A model generated the notes under the pieces. It saw nothing but the letters and a program-made list of their open reading frames with translations, made no database searches and was not told the DNA's origin. Shown here piece after piece: positions 1 through 13,700 of a stretch of DNA of 64,000 nt; position 1 is the first letter of the stretch; every line of letters begins with the position of its first letter. A program made the position numbers and the translations under genes. Origin of the DNA: Ophiodon elongatus (lineage: Eukaryota; Chordata; Actinopteri; Perciformes; Hexagrammidae); the NCBI GenBank assembly GCA_016806645.1, contig JACSYO010000150.1, positions 2,813,501 through 2,877,500 on the forward strand, read 5' to 3'.

Positions 1-2639
1 ACCTTCCTTTAAACAAAAAAAGAAAAAAAAAAAAATATATATATATACAGTGTGGGTGTTTCAGTTTTTTTCACTACTCTGTTTTCACTATGACAGTTAA
101 GATATTTGTACAATGGCCACATTTAGGAGCTGTTCAAGAGGTTGTAGTCAAAATGTAGCGATAAAGCTCCTCAATGAATCTGAGGTCGGAGGTTGCTATT
201 CAGTCAGATAGAGGAGCTCTACCACTGTGTGTGTTTACCATGTCCATGTCATGTGTGTCAAACAAAAACTACTCTGCAGCATCCATTTAGTAAAATAGTA
301 TCTAATTAACTGGCAGAGTGTAGTTTCAATAGATATTAAAGAATACAAATAGCTCATTTGTGCCGTCCTTGCATACAGTGGATTTTAAACCATTGGAGTT
401 CATTAGAAAAACTTGATCATTAAATACACTAAGAAAGCAACAAAGGACTATCTTTTATGTACTTTTACTGGTTGAAAAGTTTTTTAGTTCCATCTTGAAA
501 TAAATGTGTAACGAAGCAATATCTCATACAAACTGCCTACATGATTGTTGTATTGAGCGACGTATTATAGCACCCTGAAGGGATAAGGCTGGTGGTATTC
601 TAGTATTGTGTTAATGTAAACATATATCCCATGGAAATATTCATAATCAACCATGTCTGTGGCTCATTCGTTCCTATTGAAGATGTACATTTATAAAAAC
701 AAGTCAGGAATAAATGCTAAAACATATTTTTTGGAGAAACAAGCTCTATCAGGCCTTGGATGCAAACAATACTTGTCAATCAGATGGATTCATTGTTGTT
801 TTTTATTTTTCATCTATCGTGGGATTTATTGACAATAACAAAAGTAAAGAATATTATCATACTTATCACTTAAAATGGGCTCTGAACTGCGTCATTATTT
901 TAAGGTGATGATATTCTGCTCTTTTGCGATCTTATCTCTCCTCCTGTAGCTCTCTTGAACAATAACTGTCATATTATTCTGTATGCTGTGGATACACTTG
1001 GTAATAATGACTGTTGGGTGTTGTTTTGTTGCCACCAAACAGAATTCACACACAACTATATCTGCATATATACAAAAACACTACGTTTCCTTTACCTTTT
1101 TGAAGAATGTGCATTGCTCTTGTTTTATATCGTATATATCAATATATATAAAAAAAAAAATCATTTTGTAAATGGACCAGTATAGCCTATATGTTAGTGA
1201 GAATGAATTCACCTTAAGACTTTATTGCGTCGTGTATATTGTATTACTGCATTATAGTTGTTTTTTTGCTATTTAAATCTTGGTTTGGTAACAGATATCT
1301 GGAGGCTGAGGTTTTGGACCGGCCCACCAAACACACAGTCAAACATTCCACTGAGTGTAAAACAATAAACACAGCAATAAAGTGTCTATAGAGCAGCTCA
1401 TGTTTGCTTTTGATTGACTGGACTTTCATAGAAAACTGAAACAAAGGAGGAACAGTGCTGTTGCAGATAAAGAGGAAGGAAGCTGGAGCGCTTTCAAACT
1501 GAAGTGCTGTGAGACGAGCAGTCCACCAGGTGGCGGTACAGACCAACTGGTTTTTATCTGGCGAAGAGCAGGAGACAGTAATTGTAACAGATGTTTAGAG
1601 TAAACAACACAGGGATAGTTTAGCTGTAATGTAAATATTTCAGTGATTGGGGTTTGGATACATATTGTGCATACTTGTATATACAGAAAGAAACTAATTA
1701 ACGCGTACATGTAGAGGTAATATAGACTAAAATATCACTATTAAAATTTCCTGGGCAGCTGTTTATAAAGTCAATGTCAGAAAAATTGTTGATTTCAAGA
1801 ATCCTAGAGAGGATAATTATACATTTTATGACTTTATCTTTATTTAAAAGACAGCGCATTAATCAAATTTCTTTGTCATCGACAGGTGGACACATGACAG
1901 TGGTTTCACAAATAATATTAAATGTTATTTATGAATGGAGAAAAATAAAATGTTTATGGCAGTGTTTTGAATTTCAGATTAACTAAATCTAAGCCTGACA
2001 AAGTGTGTTTACCGGCATAATGTGTAAAACTGTAACAAATGTAAAAATGTTTTTAGGTAGCGTAAAGACTGTTGAGTACTTAAATAAAACATAAAGAATG
2101 TCTCAGGTTAGTTATTCTGCTGAATACCTGACAGATTAATATAAAATAGTTACAATATATAGTATAGTACAATGTAATGTACACTATTTTCCTCTGTGCA
2201 GTGAGCTTCATGTATTCAACACCAGGGATTCACATTCAGAAAAACAACATGTTTCAGTAGTTTACAACTGTTTGTTGATCATTAGAATGACGGCTTAATA
2301 ATTACCGGTAAATAATGTGAATATTAACAGTAATTATAAGCCTCGGGGATGAGGGTCACATGGTTTTTAATGCAGACTATCATTATTTATTACAGAACCA
2401 GCGTTTACAATACCATTTGGAAGATCTTTTATGGCATAACATTGATCGTTTTCAGCTATCAGTGTTACTTTATAGCCACCATAATGTCATACAACTGTTT
2501 TAATACTGTATAGCTTTTACTCAGACAGGCAGACAATCTTTTACTTGATTGTTTATTGATTTTTAAGGATGTTTTTCTTAACTGGGGGAGGTGGAGGGTG
2601 AAGGGGGGGGAGGAACAGGAGGAGTGTCTGATGTCCAAC

Positions 2640-2844
2640 CTGAGCTGAACAAGCAGCAGCCTCGCTCGCTGTGACACTTCGTCTTCTTGTGCACCCAGCT
2701 CCACATAAACCCACTTCTTCTCCTCTCCGCTGCCATCTTGAAAATCTGTTCCTCCACCTGGTTCACCTTTCTCGGGTATGCAATCTTTGGTTGTCTGTCG
2801 AAGACGTCGGCTATCAGATTGTCTTTGTAGTGGATGGGACTCTT
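2640..2844 (-). CDS. Possible internal exon of an unidentified neighbouring gene
   Basis: Read on the minus strand, a TTACAG acceptor-like site precedes base 2844, and an AG/GTTGG donor-like site follows base 2640, giving a 205-bp exon candidate. Two frames stay open across it. One begins KSPIHYKDNLIADVFDRQ and contains VNQVEEQIFKMAAERRR. The other contains EEKKWVYVELGAQEDEVSQ. Both have protein-like composition, but I recognise neither, and they cannot both be genuine. The pyrimidine tract before the acceptor is poor. If real, the gene would be divergent from fam13b and read away from its promoter. It could equally be an exon fossil in a repeat or chance. Confidence 0.22.
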
Positions 2845-3329
2845 CTGTAATTCAGAACACATTTACATGGGCCGACCGTAAACCAGGGGTGTTCAGGGGC
2901 CCCTGGGGTCCTGAGACAGCTGCCCACTCTGCTCTCTGCCCTCAGTGGGTTTCCTCTTCTTCCAGAGGACTTATGTTCTTTTGCACAATGTAGTTGAAGG
3001 TTAAGGCCCAGTTCATACCCCCACCCCCCTCACACACACACAGAGCTCTAAGTACTAAACCCTTGCAGGCATTAATACACATCACCTCTGAGAGTCAGCG
3101 TAAAGGCGTCATTTCACTCGAATAGCTTCTGAATTGCCCCTCCACCCTCCACACCTTGGCTATGTCCAACAATTTTCTAACCTGCTGATCCGACATTTTC
3201 ACTTCACTCAGCAGTGTGGAGGTGAGGACATGCGATTTATTTTACTTCCTGATGTGATATAAGCTCGTTAGGTGGAACATGGAGGGCCTATGTTTTCCTT
3301 CTAAATGGGGTTTCACATTTGGTGCATGG

Positions 3330-3420
3330 GTGACTAACCGAACGGGCCTACTGGGGCCAGGCCCCGGGGGCCTGGGGGCTCAAGGGGCCCCTAAGCCAGA
3401 GCCTCTGGTTTTCAAAGGTC
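3330..3420. repeat. G/C-run interspersed repeat fragment
   Basis: A short block rich in runs such as GGGGCCAGGCCCCGGGGG and GGGGCCCC, unlike its AT-rich surroundings. A related G/C-run block with GGGGCCCCTGGGG lies at about 2885-2930. The look is that of a dispersed fish repeat, but I cannot name the family. Confidence 0.4.
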
Positions 3421-3552
3421 ACAGTCATTGCTGTACATAAAAGAAACCGTCATGCTACATTCTAAGTGAGTGTTAACCCCCTGCTGTTCACCTGTAGGAC
3501 TTCAAGAGTGGTGTACTTTGTAATCAGTCAAAACTAAATGCACAACAACCGA

Positions 3553-4170
3553 GGTGGTAGAAGTATGCAGATCTTTTACTGAAGAAAAAGTAGCAATACC
3601 ACAGTGTAGAAATACTCTGTTACAAAATAAAAGTCTTACTTTTGCCAAAGTAAAAGTACAAAAGATAAAAGTAGTCATTATGTTGCAGACATTAAATATT
3701 GGCGGTTATCTATTTATTAATTAATTTTTTTACAATACTGCCCGGTAAGTTGTGAATTTCACCAAGGGGTCTTATCTTAACCGTAATAATACATTATCAT
3801 GAATGTGTTGATAGATAGATAGACAGTTAGTTACATTATACATTTTGTTTTGCTACAGCAGCATTTATACATACAAGTAAAGCAATATTAAATGTAAAAA
3901 TTCACAATATATAAAATAAATAGAATAGAATAATATTAAATTAAAATATTTAATTTAATTTAATTAACTAACAAAACGTTGATTATATTTTATTTTTAAA
4001 ATATAATATAATATAATATTATTATTATAAATATTATTTTATTATTAACCTGAATGTACAAAGTCCCTAAAGTAATGTAGTGAAGTAAAAAGTAAAATAT
4101 TTTGCCTCTGAAGTGTAAAGATAAAAGTAGCAGCACCTCAAAATTGTACTTAAATGCAGTACTTAGTCAC
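3553..4170. repeat. Interspersed repeat of the AAGTA / AAAGTAC type (probable hAT-like MITE)
   Basis: The left part carries the run GTAGCAATACCACAGTGTAG and repeated GTAAAAGTAC motifs, the right part carries AAAATTGTACTTAAATGCAG, and an AT-rich middle fills 3700-4050. This set of motifs is familiar from non-autonomous elements that are very common in spiny-rayed fish genomes. Ends are approximate and no transposase is encoded. The family label is from memory. Confidence 0.5.
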
Positions 4171-4359
4171 TCTCTACATAATTTATGACGTAGACTACTG
4201 AGTTGGTTAAACTTCAATAGAGACACACAAAAAAAGATGAAAGAAACATTTTCCCTGTTGGTATGTGAGAAGTTAGCTGTCCACTAGGCGGGGTCAGTAT
4301 TTGGCAGCTGTCTCCCGCTGTGTTCAGAGTGAGGGAGGCGGGGTCAGTATTTGGCAGGT

Positions 4360-4653
4360 TCGTCCCTTGAGGGTGTGTATGTGTGTACGCGTGTGTGTGT
4401 GTGTATGTGTGTGTGTGAGAGAGAGAGACTCGCTAAGCAACGACCTGCAAACGGGCATCCGAGCCAGTCCGAGCACAAAAAAAAAAGAAACAGGAACCGC
4501 ATCAATGTCGAGTGTATCTGCAATGTTCCCGACGACATCTCTGCCCCGTCCGCTCTGATTCCGCCGCCGCCGCCGCCTCCCCGACCATCGGCTCCAAAGA
4601 CCGATCCGGAAATTGATGCGTCTCTGCCCCTCGTCGCTGCTTGTGTTGACCTG
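4360..4653 (+). other. fam13b: fam13b non-coding exon 1 (5' end estimated)
   Basis: The right border is a clear donor, CTG/GTAAGG, after base 4653, at the end of the GC-rich block. The left border is not visible; transcription most likely begins between about 4360 and 4560. There is no coding start that would join exon 2 in frame with the protein, because exon 2 has an in-frame TAA at 24294. The exon is therefore untranslated apart from a short upstream frame at 4505-4558. It is paired with exon 2 by position and strand only. Confidence 0.6.
4505..4558 (+). other. Upstream open reading frame in exon 1 (17 codons)
   Basis: ATG at 4505 opens a 17-residue frame, MSSVSAMFPTTSLPRPL, ending at TGA 4556-4558, 95 bases before the exon 1 donor. 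A second in-frame ATG lies at 4523. It could dampen translation of the main frame if transcription starts upstream of it. Whether it is included in the mRNA depends on the unknown start site. Confidence 0.4.
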
Positions 4654-7368
4654 GTAAGGTTTTTCGACCGTTAGCTCGCCGAAGCTAACGTTCACTCGGC
4701 ATCCCCGGGGGCAGCTAGCCGAAGCTAGCTACCTGCGCTCCGCCGCTTTTGTGTCACCCGTTTTTAAATCGGGGTTTACGTGTTAGTTTGTGAACGCGTC
4801 CGCTGCCGTCGTGTCTTTCTCCGGGGGTGAACGGTGAAGCGCACGGCGGTTGTTAAACCCCGGGTTTTCGCTGCTCCTCCGGTCGAGTCCATCGGGAGCT
4901 AACGGCTAACGGCAGTTCCATCACATCTGTGGAGCCAGAAAGAGGGAAAACTGGCGTAAATTATTAAATTGAGTGTCCACGAGCGCCACAGACGGAGCCG
5001 AATAACGCCTCTTGTTTTTATTTATTGTTTTATTGTGCAGATATGTCACATTATACACTCTAAGATGTGTGTTTGTGCTTCTGCATCAAAAATGTGAGAG
5101 TAACTCATAGACACCTGGTTTTTTTTTTTTTTTGGACGGTGATCAGAAAACATGCGTCCTGTTGTGGTTTCGGCTCTATAAAGTTATTGTTCCTTTTGAA
5201 ACTGGAGCCGTTAGTTTCGTTTTCTGCTCGGACTCTTTTTCTGGAGAGTTTCATCTTCGTGATTTACGCAGCTCGGTTGTATTAAACTGTCTGTGCAGGA
5301 ATGTTCTGGTGTTTTGTGGCTCAGCGTTTGCCAGTAATCTGTTTTGTCTGAGCCGGTTTCCTGGGGAATGGGGTTTGTATGTGTCATAATTCATTCAGAG
5401 ATGTCTTTTTTTTGGGGTGGGGGTCTGACTTTTATTTCGAGGATCCTTTGCACGTTGCATAATCGTATCCCCAGCCATTGGCCCTGAATTATGACGGATT
5501 GGGCTCTCCGTTTGGTGGACTATAGGCATGAGTATGCATTGCAAACTACTGGGCATGCACTTACGTTATTGTGCATGCTCACATGCATGCACACGTTTGG
5601 ATCCACACATACTGTATGTTCAGGTAATACAGATTAAAGATAAATACGTGCTGGGAAGTGTTGTATGAAGTTGATTTTGCAACATTGGAGAGCTGAAGCA
5701 TTGCTTGTATCCGCAAACTCTTCTGATCTATCGGGCTATTGTTTAAATAGCAGTCCTTAGGTCCCAGCTTTTTATTTGTGAGACTTATGTGATAGAAAAT
5801 TAATATATTTTTTTGGCTGTGCATTCGATAAAACAAGCTATAAAAAAAAGAAATTGACTTGGGCTTAAGGAAATGATTCCATTAGTTGTCCCTATTTATT
5901 AACATTTTGTAGACTGAACGATTAATCATTTAATCTGCACTTGCAATCAACAATGAATCCTAATGATGATGATTGCAGTTTTTTTTTTCACAAAAGTATC
6001 TTTATTTCTATTACATGTGACAAACCGATTTAAACACAAAATGATTTCAAGTCGTGTGTAGAATAAGAAAAAACAAAGCCGTCATTGTAAACGAGAGTTT
6101 AAGTAAAGGCAAGCATGGGAAAACCACAATTAAGACTGACGTTGAGGAAGTTATTAATGTACTATAAATAGCTGCCCTGGTAGGATTTGAGTGCTCCAGC
6201 AGCTTGTGATGCTTCCGCACTATGCTTATTAAATAATGCATCTATGTGACGTTACGCGTTGACAATATACTTATGTAGTGTATTCATACTCAGGGGTGGA
6301 ACACTTTATATACTTATTATAAAGACGTAGAAAGAGAAATTATACTCTAGATTAAAAAGTAAACATGTTCATTGTGAAGAATGGGCTCTTTAATCTTCAT
6401 GTTTTTTTTTCGGCTCCCGACTTCAGTATCTCAGCAACCCAAACAACTTGATGTTAACCTGCAGCTAATTTGCGGAGTGCACTCCTCTGGTCTTATCTGA
6501 GGCGCTTAAGCAAAACCTGTCCCGTATCTCAGTAAAGTTTAACCTGTTAGAAAAACACTAGGTTATTGTGTAAGGGACAGCAGATATGTCTAAAGACTGG
6601 AGTAAAGGTCAACTTTACAGTGATGCTGATATTGGAAAAATGTTGAGCAGAACTGTTGTCGAGTCAGCTGCTGTAATAAATGCTTGATTGATAGTGTAAT
6701 ACACTCAGTTAAACTAATGCAGTCTCATACGACGGTCCTGCCATAAATCATACCGTCGCGAAGGTTATAATGTTCAGTTTTTGTTGGTGAAGAGGTGTTG
6801 ATTCAACTTCATGGTCACTTTTGTGAGGTTATAGTTTGTTGTTTGCTGTTGAATTGTGCTATTCCCGAGATTTTTCTGCTCTCAATATATCTTTGAGGTG
6901 AGGTTAGATATTTGGAACGTCTCCTCAGAGTCATTCTGTATTCAGCAGCACCGCTAACATAAAGTTAATAAAGGTAGAATTTACTGCAGGGCTGTGGTAT
7001 TAAACTGCATTAGTTTTAGCTGGTGTAGGGCTGCAAATAGATATTTGTTTTATTATTGATTAACGTGATAGCTGAATGGCTGAGGCACAAATCCCATAAC
7101 GGCCTAGGTCTTTTAAAATATCTGGGAAATTCAATTAGAACTTCATATTCAAGTTGTTTGTTTCGTGCGAGACGAAGCAATCAACCTCTAATGATGTTCA
7201 GTTTACTGTCGAGTAACAAAGAAAAGCAGAAAGTCCTCACATTTGAGGAGTAACTGTTTAGCATTTTTGCTGGAAGAATTAATGAAAAGACTAACTGATT
7301 ACATTGATTGCATCGACTTATCGACTGACTAATCATTTAATCTTTAGTGAGGTGTATTAAACTGGCGA

Positions 7369-7371
<3 letters not shown>

Positions 7372-7448
<77 letters not shown>

Positions 7449-7473
7449 TTCTCTGTCTCTCTCTCTTTCTCTG
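7372..7473. repeat. (CT)n microsatellite
   Basis: About 100 bases of CT units, pure to about 7438, then interrupted by TTT triplets. Not next to a splice site. Confidence 0.95.
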
Positions 7474-7640
7474 TTTTATTTTTATTATTTATTCTCATTA
7501 AGTGTACCTTAGCTGAACCTGAAGGCTTTCATGTGATGGACCTCACGTATGCACATACCAACGGTGTCAAAACTCTCCAACCTCCTGCCGTGTGAGATAA
7601 GACTGTGTACGTAAGATGACCCATAGTTTTTATATGGAAG

Positions 7641-7643
<3 letters not shown>

Positions 7644-7673
<30 letters not shown>
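7644..7673. repeat. (CA)n microsatellite
   Basis: About 15 CA units in intron 1. Confidence 0.95.
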
Positions 7674-10600
7674 GCAGTCACAGCAGTGTCATAACCACAC
7701 AGCTGCCTGCAGTGTGGGATTTTTGTTGCCAGGTCATTGAGTGGTTGTTACAGACTCTGTGGACGGGGGCCAAACTAAACCAAATGTGATCCAAATCCCT
7801 CTTTAAAGCTTCACCCGCACCGCCAGAAATTCGCCAGATTTAATCTGTCTGCGTGTGTTCACACCTGAATGAGAATATGTTTCATAATGTCACTTTGTAT
7901 TGTTTAAAATATAATTAGCTTTTATGAGTCAGCAATTTAACTGTTGCTCTTTCGCAGAATAAGATACAACGAACACAATAATAGGACGGTGGTAGTTTCA
8001 AAAGAGTAGTCAAAGCAGTGGAATTAGATAGAAATACGATGATAAAGGGAAAGAGATCTCTCATTACCTAGGAAAAAGCCTTGGAGCGTTGTGTTCTGGT
8101 GTACATTAAGGCGGAATGGGCCGAAGGCAGTTTCCCGCTGTGTGGCACTGACCTGGCCCAAAGATTGTGTAAATGGAGTGGGTCCATTAGGCAGCTGAAA
8201 TAACAAAGGCTTCTACAGTAAGACAAATCTTTTATTCATGTGTTGTTATTTTTCCCCACGAATATCAGCCCCACAAGAGCATTTTACTGTCAGACCCCGG
8301 ACTGTAACTATACTTAAAAAAAATACTGTAATCCGTCAGTTCATTGAAACATATTAAGACAAAGGAAGACTAAAATATGTTGGGTTGATGTATAATTTGC
8401 TATGCCGCAGAAATGTAGAAAAGAATTGACGTGACACGCCGACGCGTTCTCTTCCATTTTTCCCCCCTCATTCATCAGAGGAAATTACTCGATTTGTCAG
8501 GTATTAAATTCATTAGATTACCAGAAACAGACATCACCATCTGCTTATTTTATCCATAAATTGTTTTTTAATTAATCTAATCTCTTTGCCAGAAGGATGT
8601 CAAAGAAAGGTAGTGGAAGTGGATTTGGTGGGACAAGCTCAAAATGTAGTATGTATATCTGACAGAAGCGCATCATCTTTATCTTTCTTGTAATTTGTAG
8701 TATAATTGTCATTTTTTTGTGCTATATGGCGTATTAAACAAAGGCTTGAGAAGCAGAAGGCCTCCGCTTGAGGCAGATGGAGAAATCCTGTGCTGAGCGG
8801 CTGGTTGGGTTGAAGTAATCTGGTTTAGGGGCAGTGCTCTAACGGTCCAGCATCTGCTGAATGTGTCAAGCAAAAAGAGAGCTTGGGTAGTGATGGAAGT
8901 CACATGACTGGAAATACAGAACGACAAACCGTGAGAGCCTATATCTGTAAAGCCGCCATTTCCTACCCTGGTTGGTGGACTTTTGCATTCGATTTCGTCT
9001 GTGGTTTCCCCTTATTATATTTTAAGTGTGATTGGAAATTTCCAAGACCAAAATATCTCTTTTCACATCGGCCTTTATGACTTTTACATGACAAATACCC
9101 AATCACAGGGTACCAGAGCTAAAAAGTGATACAGTTTAGATTGTTTTTGACTGACCAACCAATTGTTTAATTAACTTTTTAGTGTAAACATATCTGTAAA
9201 TATTTTTTTTAGAAATTAAGAAAGTGTTTAAGATGAATATTACTACCAAATGGTCATTGACTAATGTACTGTCCATTCATTAATGGACTTAACAATACTT
9301 CCACTAAGAGAAGCAATGTGTAAAGATTTAATTTTCTGGTTCTATTAAAAAATTGATTCAGCTCTATTTAAGTTCTATTTTATAGATTTCGAACCTCCAA
9401 GAAAAAAACAGATAATTTGGGTCAATCTACCGGCAAGACGGATATCACTGTCTCGCTACCGAGTGATCCGTGCTCACCTCGTTAAGTAGACTGATGCTCT
9501 GAAAATACACGAGCTAATAGATTAATTCAACCTCTACCTGAGAGTCGAGCTTTCCTGGCTTGGACTTGGCAGTATGGAGCAGCTTGGCTTGGGTTGAAGA
9601 GTAAAGTATCAAAAGTCTGCTTTCTGGCAGCAGACCCGATGATCAAAAGCAGCCAACACTGCTCTGGAGCCATTTAGGTAGCTTTCGTCCCGGGGCGCTC
9701 CCCTCAGAAGTCGATCAGTTGGAAAGACCTCTCGTGGACGTGCACTCTGTCAGTCGAATCACTGCGCTTTTTCTATTTTTTTATAGGACGCAGAACAATG
9801 CAGGGGCGACAGCGTGGCAGGTTGCAAGCTTTACAAACCAAGTCTTGTCTTCCAAATGACAAGACTTGAGCACATGGCAAATTAATTTACCAGAAACGCC
9901 TCCAACCCTGGAGTCAATGCGTTGGTTAGAAGAGCCGATTCTAAAAATCCTCATTCGGGGAGAGCCCTGGTGAGACAGAGAGTCCTTGCTTACCGAGATG
10001 AACTGCAATGAAGTAGTGCCTTTCTTCGTGCAGTAACCAATTGGTCATCTGTGGCTTTTTCGGTTGAACCAAATTTGAATACCGGGCCACTACACGTCGA
10101 CACATTAGAGGCAAACTATCTCGAGGACATGTTACAGCTTACATATCATAGTTTTATCTGCAGCAAGCTTTAAATGTTTTGGCTCTCTGGAGTGAGTAAT
10201 GTTACTTGATGATTAAGATGTTGAATTGGCTTTTTAGTTGAAACCTAGGAATCCAAAGAATAAGCTTTGTGGCTGAGCACCACAATAAGATTCCTCTCAA
10301 AGTCTACACATTCAAATATTGGATTATTTCCCAGAACTAGTATTTACTTTGTGTTACCACTTCAAACCTGCTAAATTTGTGGGTTCAGTAATATAGGAAA
10401 GTTGTGGGTTTCAATGTTTTTACATCCCCATCTCTCAATTAGATAAATAAAAAGGACAAATTGAGATCACTGCTTGAGATAAATTAAGCACATTATTATT
10501 CTCACCACAAACATTGGTGCATAAGTGGAAAAAAGGGTTTTGTGAGATTTTCTTCTTAAAAAGTTTCCTAAATACATCCACAGCTTCTGTTTGCATGCTT

Positions 10601-10731
10601 GTTTCTTGTTGTGAATTCCCCGAACTCTGAAAATGTAGGTTTGGTCATGTATTTTGTGTCTTTTATCCTGTAGTGAGTGAGAGAAAGGGAACCTAACTAG
10701 GGCATCCTCAACAAGAAAAACATCAACTCTG

Positions 10732-10732
<1 letters not shown>

Positions 10733-10798
<66 letters not shown>
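10733..10798. repeat. (GT)n microsatellite
   Basis: About 33 uninterrupted GT units in intron 1. Confidence 0.95.
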
Positions 10799-13700
10799 CA
10801 TCACATGACCCTGACTCAGATATCTTCTAGAGCTTTTATAGTTTGAGGTGCAAGTGGAAAATAAGCTTTTGACTCTTGGCCACAGAGCAGCGATTGAGCA
10901 GCAAATCAGCTTATTGATCTCTTGCTCGCTAATCTGTCCTTGTTTTGAATGAGCACAGCTCCACCTCCCTTCATTGGCCTAAAAAACACTCGCGTATGCC
11001 CTCACGGCTTATGATCTTAGTCATAAAAATAATTTACATTTCTATTAAACAAGCATTAAAAAAAACTCTTAACCAAAATATTGAAATGAGCAAAACATTG
11101 TTTAAAAAAAATAAATAAAAAGCCAACAAAAAAATATGTAACCAGTTACTTCCTGTATGCTGTGTGAGACAGTCCTTCGAGCTGCACTATCAGTCTGCTT
11201 GGTCACTGTTTGGAAGCTCTTCTGTCTGCTCGTTCGTCAGCGTACTCTCACAGCTGGTGTTTGGAGTTATTGTTTACACACAGGCACAGATGGATATGAC
11301 AAGACTAGCACTATCCTGTGTGAGCTATTTGTTCCATTTTTAATTGAGTCTCATTCAATCCCTAGTATAATAGAGCAAAGACAGTTTATTCAACGATAAA
11401 CTGAACAACCGGCTCGGGATTTCCTCATTGTTTCGCCGTAGTCTCACTTCCTCATTCCACAGTCTCTGCTTTCATAGAGCTGTCATGTACAGCGTGTATG
11501 TTAAGACAACAGATGGAGAAGGATCGTTTTTCTTTTTAATGCAGCAAAGGCTGAAGCATACTGGTATTTCGGTGAGCAGTGGTCTGGAAATTTTCATCCC
11601 TGTGAGACCGAGCAAGAGAGAGAGAGAGAGGTGATATAGATCAATACTAAATCAATAAAGCTCAATGTCATTTTCTCGGATGAGGCCGGGCCCAGTGACT
11701 CTGGCTCAGCTCTGCTAAGGCTGTGAATTGTGCTTCTGTGTTGTAAACCTCGGTGACGGAAACATCACAGAGCCGGAGCAAGAAATGCCAAAAAGAATCT
11801 GGGCAAAAATGTTATCCGCTACAGAACAATGTGCTGGTATCCTTTTTTATAAAATATAAATAATACTTTGATGCTAGGATTGGGTGATTTGATGATATGA
11901 GATTTTGCAGTACTGTTAATACTGTGGCAGCTGTTCTTTGTAACGTCTCGGCTTTTATTAGACCAAGGTTGTGGGCAATGTTGCAAATCATTTCACTTTA
12001 TGGTCAAATTGTATTTTTATATGATTTTTGCATCAAGGAGATAGGATTTAATGAGCGGAAATAGCCAAAACATTAACTGTTTCTCCAACAATTTTCCAGA
12101 TTTTTTTTTTTTTTTTTGTCACAATAGATATCAATGCTGTAATTTAAAATAAGATATGACATAGAGGATGGAAATGATACAGAGAATTTAATTGATACCA
12201 CCGATTCCTAATTTATGCACAGATAATGCATTCAAAACATTCAGTGTGATCCCAGAGTGTTAAAAATGTCTAACAGTTCTGTTGCAACACAAGGGTGGAG
12301 CAAAACTTTATTGAAAATAGCTCTTATTAACAGTATTTAATGGCCATGCTCAATCTGTTTGGATCTTTCACAGGTTTAAGGTCGAGGCTGAAAAATAACC
12401 CTGCGCCTCATTGCCCTTCTGTGTTCTGTATTTAACAATAAACAAGTATCAGTCTTTAAAATGGTCGTCTTTTGTCCTTTAAAAGCAACAATATACCTAA
12501 CAATAGACAAACAATAAAGCCTGTTTATATATCACTAAAATCAGGATAAATGAGTTCTAGTATAAAGTAATTCGCAATAATACTGCATGTCCCGCTGTTG
12601 AGCCAATCATTAACACCGCAGAGCAAATTCCTTCACCGCGACAGCCCTTTCTGAAAGGCCAACAATAATTGTTACACATAGAGCAGTAAGTCCTATAAAT
12701 ACAAAATGTCTTTAACTTAAAAAGATCCAAGAGAGACACTCACGATAGCAGAGCTTCACTGACCATATGTAATGCATTCTTAAAAATCCTTATATCTGGT
12801 TATAGCTTGTGTTTTATTGTGCTGCATATCAACATTGGTAACATCCCACAAAGACAACAAGTTCAAGACCGAACACTGTTAAGAGCTCTTTGGTAAATAT
12901 GCAAACATTCACACACATGCATCTTATACGGGTTTTTTTTTTTTTTTTTTTATCTAAGGAGCAATTGGGATCTAAAGCTTTTCTTTTTGGTATTCAGAGA
13001 AAAGGTTTGTTTTCGACGTCTCAATAAGTCAATAAAACCACACAAAGCGTACGACTGCTCACCCAGATGGCGGCCGATCAAACTTCATGCAACTGTCCCG
13101 AACAAAACTCTCCACTCCCACTCAACACAGAGCTGCACTCCCCCCCCCTCCCTCCCCCCCTCCCCCCCACACACACACAGGATTTCTGCAGTGTCACGGC
13201 CCCTCGGGCCAGCAAATAATGACTCTTATTTTTACTGCTCCCCCTCTAGAGCACTTGCAGGGCATGTCAGCATTTCTATGAGAGTGACACGAAGCTTTTG
13301 AACTTGGAGTTGTAGAGTAAAGCAGACTTGAGGCCAGTAGATCACCAGATCAGAGAAACCTCCTCCTCCTTCTGCAAATGCCATGAAGCAGGGCACCAAA
13401 CTCTGGCAGTGGACGTGCACAGGGGAAACTAACCGCCTGCTGCAGAAGGCTGTGGTTGCACCGGGGTGAAACAACACAGTACGCATAGGAAGTGTGATGT
13501 TGCTGATAAGAGCGTAGGCATCTTTTTTCTTCTTTTAGGTGAATGCCGTATAGGTTCAAAAATATACCGACTCAAAAGCAACCAAATTTGGCATAACTAA
13601 TGATTATCGACGAGTCTGCAGTTTTGTTTTCTTGATAAATTAGTTCAGTGTTTGGTCTATAAGATATTAGAGAAGACTGAAAAGGGCACATCGTACTTTT

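Larger units (their letters stand above)
1..4285. other. Upstream flank of fam13b, mostly repeats and AT-rich DNA
   Basis: AT-rich sequence with a poly-A/(TA)n start (about 15-47), short open frames that look random, and several interspersed repeats (described separately). I recognise no gene on the + strand. One minus-strand stretch at 2640-2844 looks exon-like. The rest of the block (48-2640 and 2845-3330) shows no feature I can support. Confidence 0.6.
4286..5000 (+). promoter_or_regulatory. fam13b: Main fam13b promoter / CpG-rich block
   Basis: CpG density rises sharply from about 4440 to 5000, with a CCGCCGCCGCCGCC run near 4560-4575, against AT-rich DNA on both sides. Two copies of a 22-bp unit with a GC box (GGCGGGG) lie at 4286-4307 and 4336-4357. 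A GT array and GA run (about 4373-4429) separate them from exon 1. There is no clear TATA box, which fits a CpG-island promoter. A small perfect hairpin (AGCTAGC, CGAA loop) sits at 4713-4730 in the start of intron 1. Confidence 0.65.

Noticed and set aside
4324..4695. 123-codon minus-strand open frame over exon 1
   Set aside because: Built from the GT array and the CCG run, antisense to exon 1, with Arg and Thr-His low-complexity content.
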